From positions 4,652,501 through 4,716,500 of the forward strand of contig NC_088315.1 in the NCBI RefSeq assembly GCF_910592395.1: 64,000 nt of DNA, written 5' to 3'. Positions 49,401 to 62,135 of the stretch are shown in pieces. Numbering within the stretch: position 1 is the stretch's first letter; each line of letters begins with the position of its first letter. This stretch comes from Lineus longissimus (lineage: Eukaryota > Nemertea > Pilidiophora > Heteronemertea > Lineidae). The position numbers and the translations under genes were made by a program. The notes under the pieces were generated by a model that saw nothing but the letters and a program-made list of their open reading frames with translations, had not been told where the DNA came from and searched no databases.

Positions 49401-51802
49401 TTCTTTTCATAACCATGTATCTTCATGTGCATGTCCAGCTTGCGTTTAGTGGCAAAGACAGCGTCACATCCCTCCTGAGGACACATCTCGGTGCATGGAC
49501 GAACGTGGAGCTTCTTATGGGTGTTTAAATTATAGATTGTTGTGAATTTTCGGCTACATCCTTCCACGTCGCACTGAAATGATCACATTCATCAATAGGA
49601 TAATAACATACAAAGTTGCTTCCCAGTTTTATTCATTAGATCACCACTCAGTTCATCTTAAGAACATTTCTAAATCTAATGGCTCCTAGTCTTAACATGC
49701 CGACTATAAGAAAAGGATTTCAAAAAGCTGAATTTTCTCCTGAACCAAAATAATGACTAGTCTATCAGACAACTGAGAAGGTCCTTCATTTTTTGCTTAC
49801 AATGAAATCTTTCTGTCCTTGGTGAGACTCTTGATGTCTCTTCAGCTTGTAGGCCGTGACAAACGCCCAGTCACAACCAGGACTGCTGCACTTGAAGGGC
49901 CTTTCCCCTGTATGCCTCATCTGATGGATCTTTAACTTTGAGGGTTTCTTGAACACTCGGTTGCAGCCAGGTTCAGTGCACAACCAGATCTTGCCTGTCA
50001 CCTCACTCTCCTTCAGACCACTGTCACTTGAACTCTGAAAAGGGAGATAAAAGATGAATCACACAGCTATCAAAAATGATGACAAGTCTGTGAAGATCAC
50101 AAGGGACAAATGTGCTTTGAGAAGCTCCATACATGTCAGTAAATTCTGTACGTCAGAAACATGATTGTAAATCCTCTCTATGGGATTTCCTCAAACCTTT
50201 TCAGCAAAATACTCGCCCTACCTTGTCTCCATCACCCTGACTACCCAGAGACAACACGACTCCCTCTTCTCCAGAGAGTGTAGTGGCTGTAGCACCAACT
50301 CCTTGACTCACTGGTATCAGTAATAAACCTGGAAGAGATAAATTAACTCCAGTTGCTTGAGGAAAAGCTGATAAGAAGGCCTGTAGATATTTTCACACAC
50401 ATACATGTACTTGCCCCCAAACCTGGAAAGGGATACATATCTATTATAGCAGTCGTTAACTTGTCAGCCACTGTTATGACTGTGAAGACAATAAGACATC
50501 TAGAAACAGTGAACCAGTATCTCATTCACAATCAACATTACTTAGAATTTGACTACATCTGAGATACTCTTTCAAACATCTGCAATCGATTCCACGACAC
50601 TCACCATCCTTCATGACAGCATCATTTGTCATCGGTATCCTCTGACTGGTCTGCACATCGCCCGTCCCAGACAACGGCTGTGTTGTCGAGCTGCATGCTT
50701 GGGTCAGGTCTGCAGTGTTGATATGGATAACTTGTTGGCCTTGACTTGTCTGAACCAAGATCTGAGTCAGATTTGTGTTTTTGTCCGTAGATATTGAAAC
50801 TGTCGCTAAAGATGACGGTGCATTTTGGTCTATTTGGTCACCAGATATAGCATTGAGAGAAGAGGTTGATGATAAACTTGTTCCCAGGTCATGAATGTTG
50901 TAATCCGCTAAGCTCTGCACAGCATCCACAACAAATGTATCTAAATCAGGAGCCAGCTCCTGTTTGATCGCTGGCACTCTCGGTTCGATGACTTCATCGA
51001 AGTCCAAGCTACGCGCTGGCAAGCCATCAAGGTCACCGGATGTTATCAATGACCCACTTTGATCCGACCCCAACTGATGAAAATCAAAGTCCTGGAGTTC
51101 TTTTTGATGATCTTCAATAAGTTCTTTTTCTTCCTGGCTCAGTTGTGAACCGCGCTCCAATTCTTCTAGACATGCTCGATCTTGTGACGACAAGGAACAG
51201 TGAATCGACGACTGTCGCACTGCAATAGGCCTACCGTGAACATCTCTTGACAAACATGCGCTACTTGCGATCACGGTATCAGCACATGTATCAGCGTCAT
51301 GACTGCTCGTAACGCAATTCAACACATTTACGTCAATATCGTGATTTTCAAAAATGTCGCTAATCACGATCGGGATGTCCTTACTTCGTGAAGCGACATC
51401 AAGTTCTTCACCAGAACCTGGCGGACTTGTTGAAATATCGAAATCAATGCTGCGACATTTCGACTTGTTATCGAACCAATCGCCGGACCCATTGTCAAAA
51501 TTGCCAAGGTCAACCACAGTGGCGTCATTATCCGTTTCCATGCAGGTTTCCATGACAACATCAGAGATTCCAGGAAGTGGTTCAGAGGACAAAAACATGG
51601 GCTCAACTTTAGTGCAGACAACAGTTGGGTCGCCATCTTGAATCGACGACAAAGTGCTACACTGCTTTTTGACATCAAGAAACCGGTTATCAACAACAAA
51701 ATCGTCTATAATTGGGCTTTCTTCTTTGATTTGGAAAGTGTCATGTGTGTTGGTATGGGCGCCGCCATCTTTTCCAGGAATAAGTCCCCCTTTACTCGAC
51801 AT
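46455..51802 (-). CDS. ZXDC-like C2H2 zinc-finger regulator
   Basis: Twelve exons: 51802-50605, 50328-50222, 50034-49801, 49573-49395, 49205-49019, 48867-48687, 48564-48397, 48110-47913, 47677-47381, 47179-47027, 46915-46743, 46592-46455 (3213 nt, 1070 aa). An acidic, Ser/Asp-rich N-terminal half (~435 aa) precedes ten tandem C2H2 fingers, starting WLCTEPGC, FKCSSPGC and CDVEGC, and ending FVCPIEGC and YHCPIDGC. After the fingers come SARTDYLNNQM...LAKKRRALMKE, matching the ARTDY segment of ZXD proteins, and the terminal TTINLQDL shared with human ZXDC. ZXD proteins act with CIITA in vertebrate MHC class II transcription. That role cannot be assumed in an invertebrate, so a general transcriptional co-regulator is the safer call. 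Divergent from ANAPC15. Confidence 0.93.
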
Positions 51803-51957
51803 TTTGCTGCCCCGTGTGACGATCCATGAGGGGCCTTGCTTTCTTCTTGCAAAGAGAGAGCGAAATTTGATTGGCTAAATTGCAGGATGTGACGTCAAAT
51901 TTCGAGGTGGTTTGAAGTTTTTCCATCAGATGGCGACACCGTATTTGAGGGCCAGAA
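51803..51957. promoter_or_regulatory. Bidirectional promoter, ZXDC-like / ANAPC15
   Basis: Only 155 bp separate the two divergent start codons, so 5' UTRs and core promoters must overlap or abut. The interval contains TGATTGGCT (an inverted CCAAT box, 51868-51876) and TGACGTCA (51889-51896), a full CRE/ATF site. Confidence 0.7.
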
Positions 51958-53162
51958 ATGGCAGGAGTCGGACCTTTATTTCCCTCTCTCCTCCCAAGAA
52001 TAGCGGATCCTTTGTGGTTCAATGTTGATAAACCTTACGACGATGATACTGAACTCACTAAACTAGAAGAAGAGCATCAGGCAATAGTAAGAACGCCTTT
52101 TTTGCATCTTGAATGTGCATTTGTAACTGATAATCATTCACTCATTCGATTCATTGGCATTGGGCCTTTGGCCATTGCACAATGCACTGTAATGTAAATG
52201 TATTGTAAGTGTAGTATAGGCCTAGTTGTGTAGTGATCTGGCATCAGCTACATTGCATAGCCCATGATTGTTCCACTGCCGACTGCCACTGGCTACTGGA
52301 AGGACACAAGGGCTGAGGAGCTCGCCAGGCTGGGGTAATTGAGCCCAGTTAGAAACTAAGAAAGTCAACAGGGACTAGGCCTACCAGTATATTAAAGTTG
52401 TCCCTGGGGGCGGCACGGCTGTTGTCCTTGGCTTAGAGATTTAACTTTTTGGTTTTATTTTCAGCTGAGTAGCATCGCTGAGAAGGACAATGACATCATT
52501 CCAATTGGGAAAACAGCAGCAGAGGTAAGATTTGCAGTATATACACGACAAAGTGTACAAAATTATGCTCAGCTTAGGCTGCCTTAATTCAGCCTGCCAG
52601 GATCAGCATTTTCAAAATGCAAAACGCACCAAGGTCAGCCTCAAATAACAGACATGCTGTTTTTAACAGTAGTTTTGGGCCAGGAAGGCCTAGACCCCCC
52701 CTAGACCCCCTCCGATTCGGCCCAAGGTATGGCATTCTCCTATCTCTTTCAGCAATACGATGAGGATGATGATGAAGAGGAAGATGACGAAGCGGATGAT
52801 GATGATGAGAGCGACACCAATGATGATGAGGAGTTGGATGCTGACATGATCGATGATAGGGACTCACCTGATGATGTAAGTGGAAGGTTAACTCAAATGT
52901 TACACAGTGGAAGAGCGTCTGACAACTCTCAAACAGCCGTTGTAGAAAATTCATCAAGAGCAGCTGCTGTGACCTTTGAGGTGTCAGTTCCTGCATTGAA
53001 GCAAACACATCTCTTCTGAAGCGCTAAGTCATCTAGATTTCAAAGACAGCTCCTGACTGATTTGCTGTACTTGAAGTCTCCAATCGTTATAATTCATTAT
53101 CATTACAGGCAGACATGGACGTGAATGATCCAACAAGCGACTCTCCACCTTGGGGATTGTGA
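51958..53162 (+). CDS. Anaphase-promoting complex subunit 15
   Basis: Exons 51958-52086, 52465-52524, 52753-52875 and 53109-53162 give 366 nt and 121 aa, the same length as human APC15. The N-terminus has [20 protein letters not shown] and the central conserved [15 protein letters not shown] long Asp/Glu run ([17 protein letters not shown]) follows and ends in SPDD, then a short tail ending PPWGL. APC15 is a small APC/C subunit that promotes Cdc20 turnover in the mitotic checkpoint complex, allowing anaphase onset. Another ATG lies upstream at about 51931 but is out of frame. An antisense frame of 139 codons over the acidic exon is only a shadow. Confidence 0.95.
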
Positions 53163-53715
53163 GGACTGATCAACGTATTGAGTCTTGGTATTCACCCTCA
53201 GTGGCAGTTATCGTTATATGTCCATGGAGTATGATGAAAATTCAGTCCCTGGAGGTACTTTCACTCTCAGATAGAACATCGGGACGGACTGCAGTTGGAA
53301 GAGAGCGAGGAGTAGTCTTGCCAATGAGTGTGATGGACAATTTAACAATCTCACCACTATCTTAGCTTTTCCTCCTCTATTACTGTACATAGACGCTTTT
53401 AATGCATCACATGCATTGGACAGAAGAGTCCATTCATAGAAGTGGACGTGTAAAGGTGTTTAGTGTTTACTGTTCATATTTGGTGAAGATGTGAAAAGAT
53501 CAACCAAACTAATTTCTGAAACATGCATTTATTTGTCACTTTATAAAGTATTTTGTGTACATGGAGAATGATTCCATATCTAATACAAACTATTTTGGTA
53601 ATAATAGCTTCTTGTGTCATTGTTTCTTTTCAAAGTTCTTTTATTCTATGTTCTTGTAACAATACATTTTAGACACATTTTAACAACAACCGCTTGAGCC
53701 CTCTTTGCGTCTTTC
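53163..53715. other. Convergent 3' region, ANAPC15 / NRIP-like
   Basis: The two genes converge here. A minus-strand AATAAA at about 53639 lies some 72 nt beyond the NRIP-like stop codon and is its likely polyadenylation signal. I see no clear AATAAA for ANAPC15. Confidence 0.5.
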
Positions 53716-55760
53716 CTAAAGAGAAGAAGCTGGAGTAGTGTTCGAGCGATATTTTGGAGGAATGTCACGACCCGTCAAGAAAGGAATCTTGGTGTTACCA
53801 TGAATGAGGAGGACAGAGTTGGCGAAATCCAACTGACTCTGGAAGAAAAGTTAGAGCTGGATCAATAATCCATTCCGGAGACCATTTCATTGCCCATCCT
53901 AAAAAAAACATTTTGTAACCCAGTCCCTTAACATCACTGCTGAGACGGGTCGATCATTACCCATTTACTGAAGCACATCCAATCAAGAGACCGTCATCAC
54001 ACACACATCCCAGAGACAATTTCACAACCTACTGCTCATCGAAGACGGAAATCAACTACAATGGAACCAGGCTATTAGTGACACCCTTGGTACTAATGCA
54101 GTCCTAAAAGAGAGAGGTATTCTTAATACAGACATCAAATTATAGAAATGATCCATTTGGGATCAAAAATCACTATCCGCAGAGGAGAGGGCTTCCTAAC
54201 AGAGGTGTCCGCTGATCAGGGAGGAATGTCTTACCATATTCATTTTGAGGAACTCCACTCCTAGTACGAGGTCTGAGCAATCACTTTCGACTTTAAGGTC
54301 GAGCTTTACTTTCCTATCTTCTCCAAATGTAACTTCTACACTCTTCACTCTGGCATCAGCTCGGCTTTGAAGGCTGAAAACGCACAAGAAATTAATTTCA
54401 TTATTATTCGCATGGAGCACAAGGAATGGTCATAAGACTCTTATAATGATGACGTCCTGTAAAACAAGCCAGCAGGAGCGGAGCTGAAAGCAATTTTACT
54501 GTGATCATTATTATTCACTTGACGGACTTGAAATACATCGTCGGCCAATGCCTCTCATAAGTGAGATATTACTGTAAAACCAACCAGGAGCCATTGGAGT
54601 TTGAGAGCGGACAGTAACCTGTGGCGCCTAACGGCCAACCCTACTGCTTTTAGCGTTATTCCAATGTTAGTGCCCTCACAGACAGTCGGTCATTCACGGC
54701 GGCCGCTTCAACTTGAATTGCTATGTCTCGTGACCTGGTTTGCAGTAGTTCTTCTGGTAACGATAGACACTAAGACCATCATTGTGACAGGATGTGGCCA
54801 ATACAACAATTAAATGGCCCAAGGTTCCATAACCTTGCACTTCTGAAGAAATAAGCGGTACTCTTATGAGCTGTACTAACCCACACGCTGCTGCGGCCGA
54901 TTTTGATATCAGATTGATGGGAAGGGCGGTGTTGATCATGGCTCTCAGTTCTTTGCCCTGGCACTGAAAAAGGAATGTGACTCAGGCTTAAAGGAGGACT
55001 ATAGGCAGACATGGCAGAAGCTCTAGCGGGTCAAAGGACGGAGAACAAAAACTCTCAATTTTGCCCGCCGCACGCATTGACGCATCGGACACGACTTCAC
55101 ACATTCGAATTTGTCACACAGGGCATTGTACCAAATCATCATCAAGACATCTACTTTGTTCAAGACAGAGAATGAATCCATACCTTGCATTTTATAAAGG
55201 TGGCTGTCACTCCCGCTGATGGGGCCTCTGCCGGGACGATCTTTTCAATCAAGATGTCCTTAGCCTCCGTGCTAGCCTGTCTCTGTCGTCCTCCTGTACG
55301 CGGTCTTGGACTAATTTCCTCATCAGTCGAGCTCGTCTTCCGCTGCCCTCCTGGTCGGGATCTAGGGCTCAACTCATCAACATTAATGTCCAGGGAGAAT
55401 GACTGTGTCGTAAACAAATAAATTGCAGTATAAATCCACCTCCCAAACTATCATTTGGAACCCCCAGACACACATGCCTCGGTCCCGCGCATGTACGTTC
55501 TTGCAAGTCATGTTGTGAACTATTGAATCTTAATTCTATTTCGATCAGTAGTATGAAGACCATGCAACAAAAGTATGAAGACCATGCAACAAAGAGTCGC
55601 TTACCCGATCTCTTGGGCTCCTTTTCGTCCGAGGAGAGAGCTCTGTCCTTGGTGAAAGGTCTAACTCAACACTACCGAGGAGGTCATCATCTTTCGTGTG
55701 GGTGGGGTGCCGTCGGTGTTTGTGGCGTGAGGCAGCCTGTTCTCTGATGTCTCCAGACAT
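53716..55760 (-). CDS. NRIP2/NRIP3-like retropepsin-fold protein
   Basis: Exons 55760-55605, 55402-55184, 54963-54881, 54373-54235 and 53838-53716 give 720 nt and 239 aa, close to human NRIP3. The N-terminal half is basic and Ser/Pro-rich with repeated SPRxR motifs. From ~126 the retropepsin-like domain reads CQGKELRAMINTALPINLIS, then VEVTFGEDRKVKLDLKVESD, DLVLGVEFLKMN, LDFANSVLLIHGNTKIPFL. The order (flap, GxxFL, LDFxxNxLxI, IPFL) fits the DDI1/NRIP retroviral-type protease fold. At the catalytic position the family's Asp-Thr-Gly reads Asn-Thr-Ala, so protease activity is unlikely. The last exon (40 codons) is short but has a good CTTTTCTTCCAG acceptor. NRIP2 versus NRIP3 cannot be decided. 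Vertebrate NRIPs are nuclear receptor interactors. Confidence 0.78.
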
Positions 55761-58202
55761 GATTGGGGAACTATTTGTATTTAAACGAACGGAAAAACTC
55801 TTTAGGAGGAAACATATCAAGGGGTTGAGTCCAATCCGGTGCGGGTGCTTTCCGCACATCGATTAGCATTAGATCCAGGGAGATCAGGGACAAGTCGCCG
55901 CGCAGTTGCTTTAAGGAATGAGAATGAGAATGTTAAAGCTGAACCGTCGCAAAGCCCTTCAACCATTAAAACCGGCTCTTATCCGCTGCCCCGTTGCACG
56001 AACAGCCGCGTCAGCCTGGTCCGCTAGCACTGAGTAGATAGTTGTAATAATGATTGGAACAATTATGGGTACACTGAGGAAGAATCGGGAAGAAATTGGC
56101 CACAATAACTATACGGATGAGAGAAAAGGCACTACTCACCGCAATTCCTCTAAATTCTCATTGGTTTGCTATTAAGCATGCCACACCAAGTGGGGTCCAT
56201 ACACACTCTGCCGTCCAAGAATGTTAGCACCGATGTTAGTTGATCGATCTACCCTAATATGACCTCAACCTTTACGTTGCTAGTTACAACTATCAACAAC
56301 CTGACACCGTTCAATACAGGTGTGAACGCTGCTATGATGTGACAAATCGATCAATGCATACGTCATCGATCATGAAACGTCGTCTGCTAGTGACGTCATG
56401 AGACTCCGTCAGGAGACCGACGAACAGCGCTGCTACATCGGCATGCATGGCTCCGTTTCGCTAGACTTCCCCGGGGCAGTCCATTGCGTCATTCTAATTG
56501 GATCTCAGGGTGAGGGAAGAGGTCGGTCCACTGGGTACTCGGGACTGCTATGACCCCCCCCCCCCCTCCGATTCATTGCTCCTTTCTCTTAACATTTGCC
56601 ACCAGAGACCCAGGTAACTCGGCATTGTCGAAACGTGTGCGAGGGGAGGAGCATACGACTGACTCTGGATTTTCGAGGATGAGGCAGCTGTTGCTTGCAG
56701 TCTTGGGAGAGCGACAAGAACAACGATTTCTAACTGTTACACAACAATGTGTTAAACCAGAAGCAAATGAAAATATCAGGTTTTTGCCACTTCTCTTTAT
56801 TCCTCCCAACAATGCCGACAAAGGTCATCCTCGAGCAGATAAGCCAGCTAGCAGTTCATAACCGCCAAGGGATTAGCGGTGGCGCATTGTAGTAACTGTC
56901 ATCAACACCATTTGGTGACATGTTGGCATAGCAACGTAAGGCCTAGGGGATTCTGGATAGTTTGCGTGGCGAATTGTATTTAATTTCATGCGGGTGTTTA
57001 TATTCATTGAAGGATGACACCATCAAATGGATTAAGTAGCTTCATGTGAGGTGAGTGTCTTTATTTGTTAGAAGTGTCAATTTGTAAGCAAAACACTTGT
57101 CACAAAGTTACAGTTCCCTAACAACCAATTGGACACATCAGTTCCTGCCTCAGAGAAGGGGCCCTGAACCACTTATACCAAGCTTTCACTGGTATACCGA
57201 GGGGGTTATGATCTCAAAGCCCTGTTGCATTACACACCGGACGCAGCAGCTGCGGACCGGCTTCGTCCTGTCACCCGGAAAGAAGTTCAAATTAGGATGA
57301 GGGGAGTCTCGCTATGTTACTTAATTTTAGGAAAATCGTGCATCCCGGGTGTGAGGGGTGATATGCGCTGCTACTTCGACTTGGCGTTCTTCCTCAAAAG
57401 GTCATAGTTTAAGGCCGCCTCGTTACCTCGCCCCTGGTAAATTCTGTCTCATCATTGATTGCATATCGTTCACTGTGAAAGTTATCAATAAACTGATAAA
57501 CTATGTGCTGTTGATAACTGAAAAGCATTTTTTTCCTTGGAGATAATCGAAGTAACTAAAACGGAAATTGAAATATCTCAAAGGCAATTTTTGACGATTT
57601 TAGTCAGTGTTTCGTGTAAAAAAAAACCGTATTTGGTCGTCACCAACAGGAAGTTTACGTAGTTGGCCTGACACTTTGTGCAAGTTGGGATATGATCTAA
57701 GCTACATGTACAAGTATTATTCGTATTGCACAACCAACTCCTTGCGCGCGGGAAACCTTTCCCTCTTCACGATGAGGTCGGACTTTACATCACCCCGATA
57801 ACGCGACACTAATAGCATTGCCAGTGTCGTCGCAATATCGACTCAAAGACGTCATGGTGTCGCTTTTCGCCTCCGCGTAGCGCGTTCCAATGCATCGATC
57901 CAGCCGCACGAAGATGATCGAGTCAGATTTTGAAGTTTTTTCATTTTATGTGCAATTTGATGATGGAATCTATATTATTGTATAGTGAACATGACAGCTT
58001 GATAACATTGCTCTTAATAACTCCGTATAGGTCCTTTAAACTGCTCGCTCCGTTCAATTCTACCTCAAAATGGCAAACAGCAGTTGGGCTGTTTTCTCAC
58101 TTTCCGAACCTCCAGATGAATGGGCAATACCCCATGCTGGCACTTTTGCCAAGAAGTAACTCTACCTTGCTCTGATCAGAACCTGTAGTTACATTTAACA
58201 GC
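55761..58202. other. Intergenic, no gene recognised
   Basis: It contains a 13-bp poly-C run (56554-56566), a copy of a dispersed ~65-bp repeat at about 56470-56540, and scattered short open frames without splice context. Confidence 0.4.
56470..56540 (+). repeat. Dispersed repeat, intergenic copy
   Basis: GGGGCAGTCCATTGCGTCAT, then CTCAGGGTGAGGGAAGAGGT and CGGTCCACTG, correspond to the copy inside TMED intron 1. I cannot name the family. Confidence 0.55.
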
Positions 58203-58332
58203 ATGGATGGACCGCCGGATTCTGTGATCCCGTGCATTCACAGGGAGGAGACCGCCCTCCTGGGCGAGGAGGAGCGGGTCGAGTCTCTGCCGCGGAGCCC
58301 GCCACCCTCACCAACCAAGAAACAGCAGGACA
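58203..58332 (+). CDS. Orphan first coding exon of an unidentified gene
   Basis: ATG in good context (AACAGCATGGATGG) opens 43 codons plus one base, then a perfect GTGAGTAC donor (phase 1). The product starts MDGPPDSVIPCIHREETALL and continues with an acidic run and a Pro-rich PRSPPPSPTKKQ stretch. It is GC-rich compared with its surroundings, as real exons in this window tend to be. Such a hydrophilic N-terminus often precedes a membrane protein or scaffold, but I do not recognise it. The next exon is not visible and may lie beyond the window. Confidence 0.5.
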
Positions 58333-61224
58333 GTGAGTACAGAAGTCAGACTTGTATAGCTGCTTTGCCAATTAATACGAATTTCGCCATTTTCCATAGC
58401 GCACTCGGCGAAGGTGTGTTGATTAAACCTACAGCTTACCTGGTTTACACCACAACCCGGCACTGGCACATGAAGATCAAAATATTATTTGATGAGTGCT
58501 GTCAGTTGGGTTGGAGTTTTGATCTTCATGTGCCTGTGCTCAACCCAGGAATAGCGCGCGCTCTTATAAGAAACCTGCACTCTTAGCATCGTTTTTTCCT
58601 GCCTTTATTTTAAACCTTGAACTTTGTGCGAGAAATGTCAGACATGTTCAGTGTATATGCATTCTCATCCCTGGTTTGATTGTTGGTTGCTGGGCATCTA
58701 TTCAAACCATGTTATCCGCTTAATGCCAGAGGTTACAATTGATCACTTTGTCAATTCATGTAGGCGGCTCCGTCTCTTTTACATCAAAGGGCAGGCTTGG
58801 AGACACCAGAGTCTTCCAAAATTATCGAAGACCCACCGAGACACCGCAAAGTGCTCACAGGCCACAAGGAGCCTGGATGGGGTCGTGCCGATTTAGCGGC
58901 GGTGCGCGTTAATCCTATGAACTAAGTCACCTCCTGTGGAGGAGGGATGCCGTCGCACAACCCCGATAGATGGGACTAAGAAAGCCCGGGGATGGAAAAT
59001 GCTGAGATCGTGAGGAGTTCACTGCGCCTTCATACCTATGTATTTTGCGCGATTTAAAACCTTCCTCGATGTTTTGAGACGATCGTTTTAAGATCTATTT
59101 GTAGTATCACCGGGCCGACACGACACGACTAGTCCACTCCGATGCAGTGTACCTCGATGCATTTGTTGGATTTGTTGCTTTCCTCATTGCATTGTAGGAG
59201 AACTCAGAGTAAAGAATGGATAGGCATTATATAGCTGCCTTACTTTTTAGTCATGAGATGCGTCTGCTTTGTATCTGAACTAAATACACCTCTGCTTCTT
59301 TAAAGGGACAATATAGGCAGCAGCTAGGCAGGCAAAACAAAGTTACAAACATACAGTATTGTTGATTTTCGGTTCTTGAGGTTGTTTCAAATAATCGTTT
59401 GCAGGTTGCAGCCAAATCCTCAACATTTTGATATCTTGAGCCATGAAAATGTTGGAAACACTTGAAGTGTTTTCTGGAAACCTTCCTTAGGTGTTGGTGA
59501 TGGAGTGGCATCTAGCATCTCACAGCGCGTAGGCCGACCGTGATGATGAGCATTCGGGATGTTTTTTCCGTTCCCAGGGTAATAAATAAAAGCTATTAAC
59601 AGGCGGAATACATCAAGTTTGCGGCGCATTGTCTGTTAGAACGTGTTATTTTGTTTCGGCCTGTGTGGATGATTATTATGGACTGCCTTGCCTTGCAGGA
59701 ACATTAGACATGTTTACAACCTTCATCAGCTAAGCAGAAACATTGGCCTCAGCTGCCCCGTACGCGTTTAACCATCCTGGGTAATAATGATAACCAGTGG
59801 TTTTCCGATATTTTAACCGACCGGAAGGAGTGAAAAAAAATGAAACTCAGGATGCCGATTAACAGGTTAAACGGCATGCGCGCATCGGTCTTTAAATGAT
59901 CCGGCAATTAACCTGGCATCATATAGGCGTAAACGTCGACAGTGGCAACGCTAGGGCTTATCCCCACATAAACATTTTACGCTGCAACCTCGCATGCGCA
60001 GGAAGGCCGGGGAGAATTCGTTCCTAAACGGCACATGGTTGATGTGGTAAAGGGCGTTTGAGGGGTTTGCCGGACTACTAGTTATTATCTTCACTAATAG
60101 GTGGCAGCATAAACACTTGACCTGCAACGTACCTCCTACGTAAGTTGGGTCAAACCCATGGGAGCAATGCAGAGAGAATATTTTTTTTAGCTCAGGGGTC
60201 CTGTCGAAATCACTGATGAGGAAACTCTACAGGGTGGCCCAGAAAGGTTTTCCCTTGCACAATAGAATTCTATTGTGTGTCCATTGTGTGAGGGACTAAA
60301 ATAATTCTGGGTCCCCTGTGGTACATTTGTGATTAATCCGGCTATGATTTGCTATCACCCACCCCCGAGTCAGCATCCACTGCCGGTTGCGACACATCAA
60401 GGTTTTCCGCAAGCGTATAGGCTACGTATAGGGCCTCCGTATAAGTTGTGAATCACAACCTGGTTTAGTTGACCTCTATCTATCTATCTCTATGCTGTTA
60501 CTAAAAATAGATCAATGACCGTGCCCACGTGGGTCTCTATACTCCCGCACGTTCGAAGTTGTCAATTTTAGCGTCGTTCGCCTTCTTATCAAACCTTCAT
60601 CAAGGGACAACCTACACATGAGTCCTTCGATCATGGACGGTGATAATTTTGGGTAAAAACCGCTAAAACTTGGAACGGGAAATCATCCTCAATCGGGCCC
60701 AGCGCTAAAACCATGCCAACCAGTCTTCTTCACATTTGGTGTATCAGGTAAGGGGGTTGTTATAATCTTAGAGTGGACTCCAAGTTATAATAGACAGTAA
60801 GTAGTTTTATAGTTCTTTCCAAGTTGGTATCTCTCTGCCTTCTTCGTTAAATGTTATACTAATGGGCCCTCTTGTCCCAGGAATATGAATGAAGGAAATT
60901 GCATATTGAAACATTTAGACTTCAAAATGATCTTTGGGAAGTAGACCCCGCGTGTCCCAGAAACAATGTGGGGATGGCTACAGAACTGGTCTAAAATCAT
61001 CTCATAGTCATGATTTAGGCCTATGTGGAGTTCAGGACACAATTTTTATTGGTCATTATCACAGCATGAATAAGAAGACGGTGACATGACAAGAAGTTGC
61101 CAATTGGGCTTTTCATTATGCTGTCTTCAGGTAACATATACATTACCGGTAATATAAAGGATCACCTCGGTGTCCAGGAATCTACCCATCATGATCCTGC
61201 CCATCATGCTCAAGCAAGTGCAAA
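58333..61224. other. Intron-like sequence, nothing recognised
   Basis: Probably the first intron of the gene starting at 58203. I find no further exon with matching phase 1 and no RNA gene. Confidence 0.35.
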
Positions 61225-61770
61225 ACTACAGCAGAACCTCCCTTAGCAGACACCTCTCTATTAGGGACAACCTCTCTATTAGGGACAACCCCTCTATTAA
61301 GGACAATCTCTCTATTAAGACCAATCTCTCTATTAAGGACAACCTCTCTATTAAGGAAACCTCTATTAGAGACAACCTCTCTATTAAGGACAACCTCTCT
61401 ATTAAGGACAACCTCTCTATTAAGGACACTAGTTTTGGTCCCAAAACGGTTGTTTTGCCTGCAAGCCATTGTCAGTGATAGAGCTGGCCGATAAATCAGT
61501 CAACTGCTTCAAAGCTAGATGTCAGTACTGTTCTGCTGGTTTGCCTGCCGACTAGTGTCGGCAAGTCTTGCTGGTGCTGATGGGCATTACTGAAGTACAA
61601 GGGAACCTCCCTTAGTGGATACCTTTGTATTAAGGACAACCTCTCCACTAGTTCCAGTCCCAAATTGGTTGTTTCCAATCAATTTGACCTCTCTAATCAG
61701 GACACCTCTTTGTTAAGGACAGTATTTGTAAGTCCTGACGGTGTCCTCAACAGAGAGGTTCTACTGTAGT
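61225..61770. mobile_element. TIR element / MITE with internal 18-bp repeats
   Basis: The left end ACTACAGCAGAACCTCCCTTAG and the reverse complement of the right end, ACTACAGTAGAACCTCTCTG, form terminal inverted repeats of about 20 bp. Inside, a CCTCTCTATTAAGGACAA unit repeats about ten times (61252-61427), and a second diverged CCTCCCTTAG block starts near 61607. No transposase frame is present, so it is non-autonomous. Both strands show repetitive open frames of no coding value. Confidence 0.65.
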
Positions 61771-61914
61771 TGATACTGTGCAGCTATCAGTCATGTCAGT
61801 CTACTTTCCGTCCCTGGAACGAATCAAATGAAGACCAATGCATGTTTTCTCGGCTTGGATGCATGTGGTCTTTCTTCTAGAACCTGAGGCTTCCTTCTTT
61901 CAATTCATGATTTT

Positions 61915-62135
61915 TAGCTCACCTGTGAGCCTTTACAATGCCGCAGTGTCCGTCGTCCGTCGTCCGTCTTTAGATATGGGTGGCACGTTTCGTTACCGCT
62001 GAAGCTATTGAACTCCAACTTGGTACACGTGTACCCCTTGGTGACCGCTACACAGAGACCAAATCGTTGTGTCATATGATTCACGGTTTGGCCACCTACT
62101 TTTCAAGGTCCTTTGACACAGGTGAGCACATGGTC
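61915..62135. repeat. Inverted-repeat element with GTCCGTC core
   Basis: AGCTCACCTGTG near the left end and CACAGGTGAGC near the right end (about 62117-62128) are reverse complements. Between them lies TCCGTCGTCCGTCGTCCGTC. Elements of this style are common in lophotrochozoan genomes as I recall. The open frame running through it (61980-62384) is not supported as a gene. Confidence 0.5.

Noticed and set aside
52589-53008. His/Pro-rich 139-codon minus frame
   Set aside because: Antisense of the Asp/Glu run of ANAPC15.
61170-61478. Repetitive frames (SIRDNLSIKDN and NREVVL types)
   Set aside because: They follow from the 18-bp tandem repeat of a TIR element, not from selection for protein.
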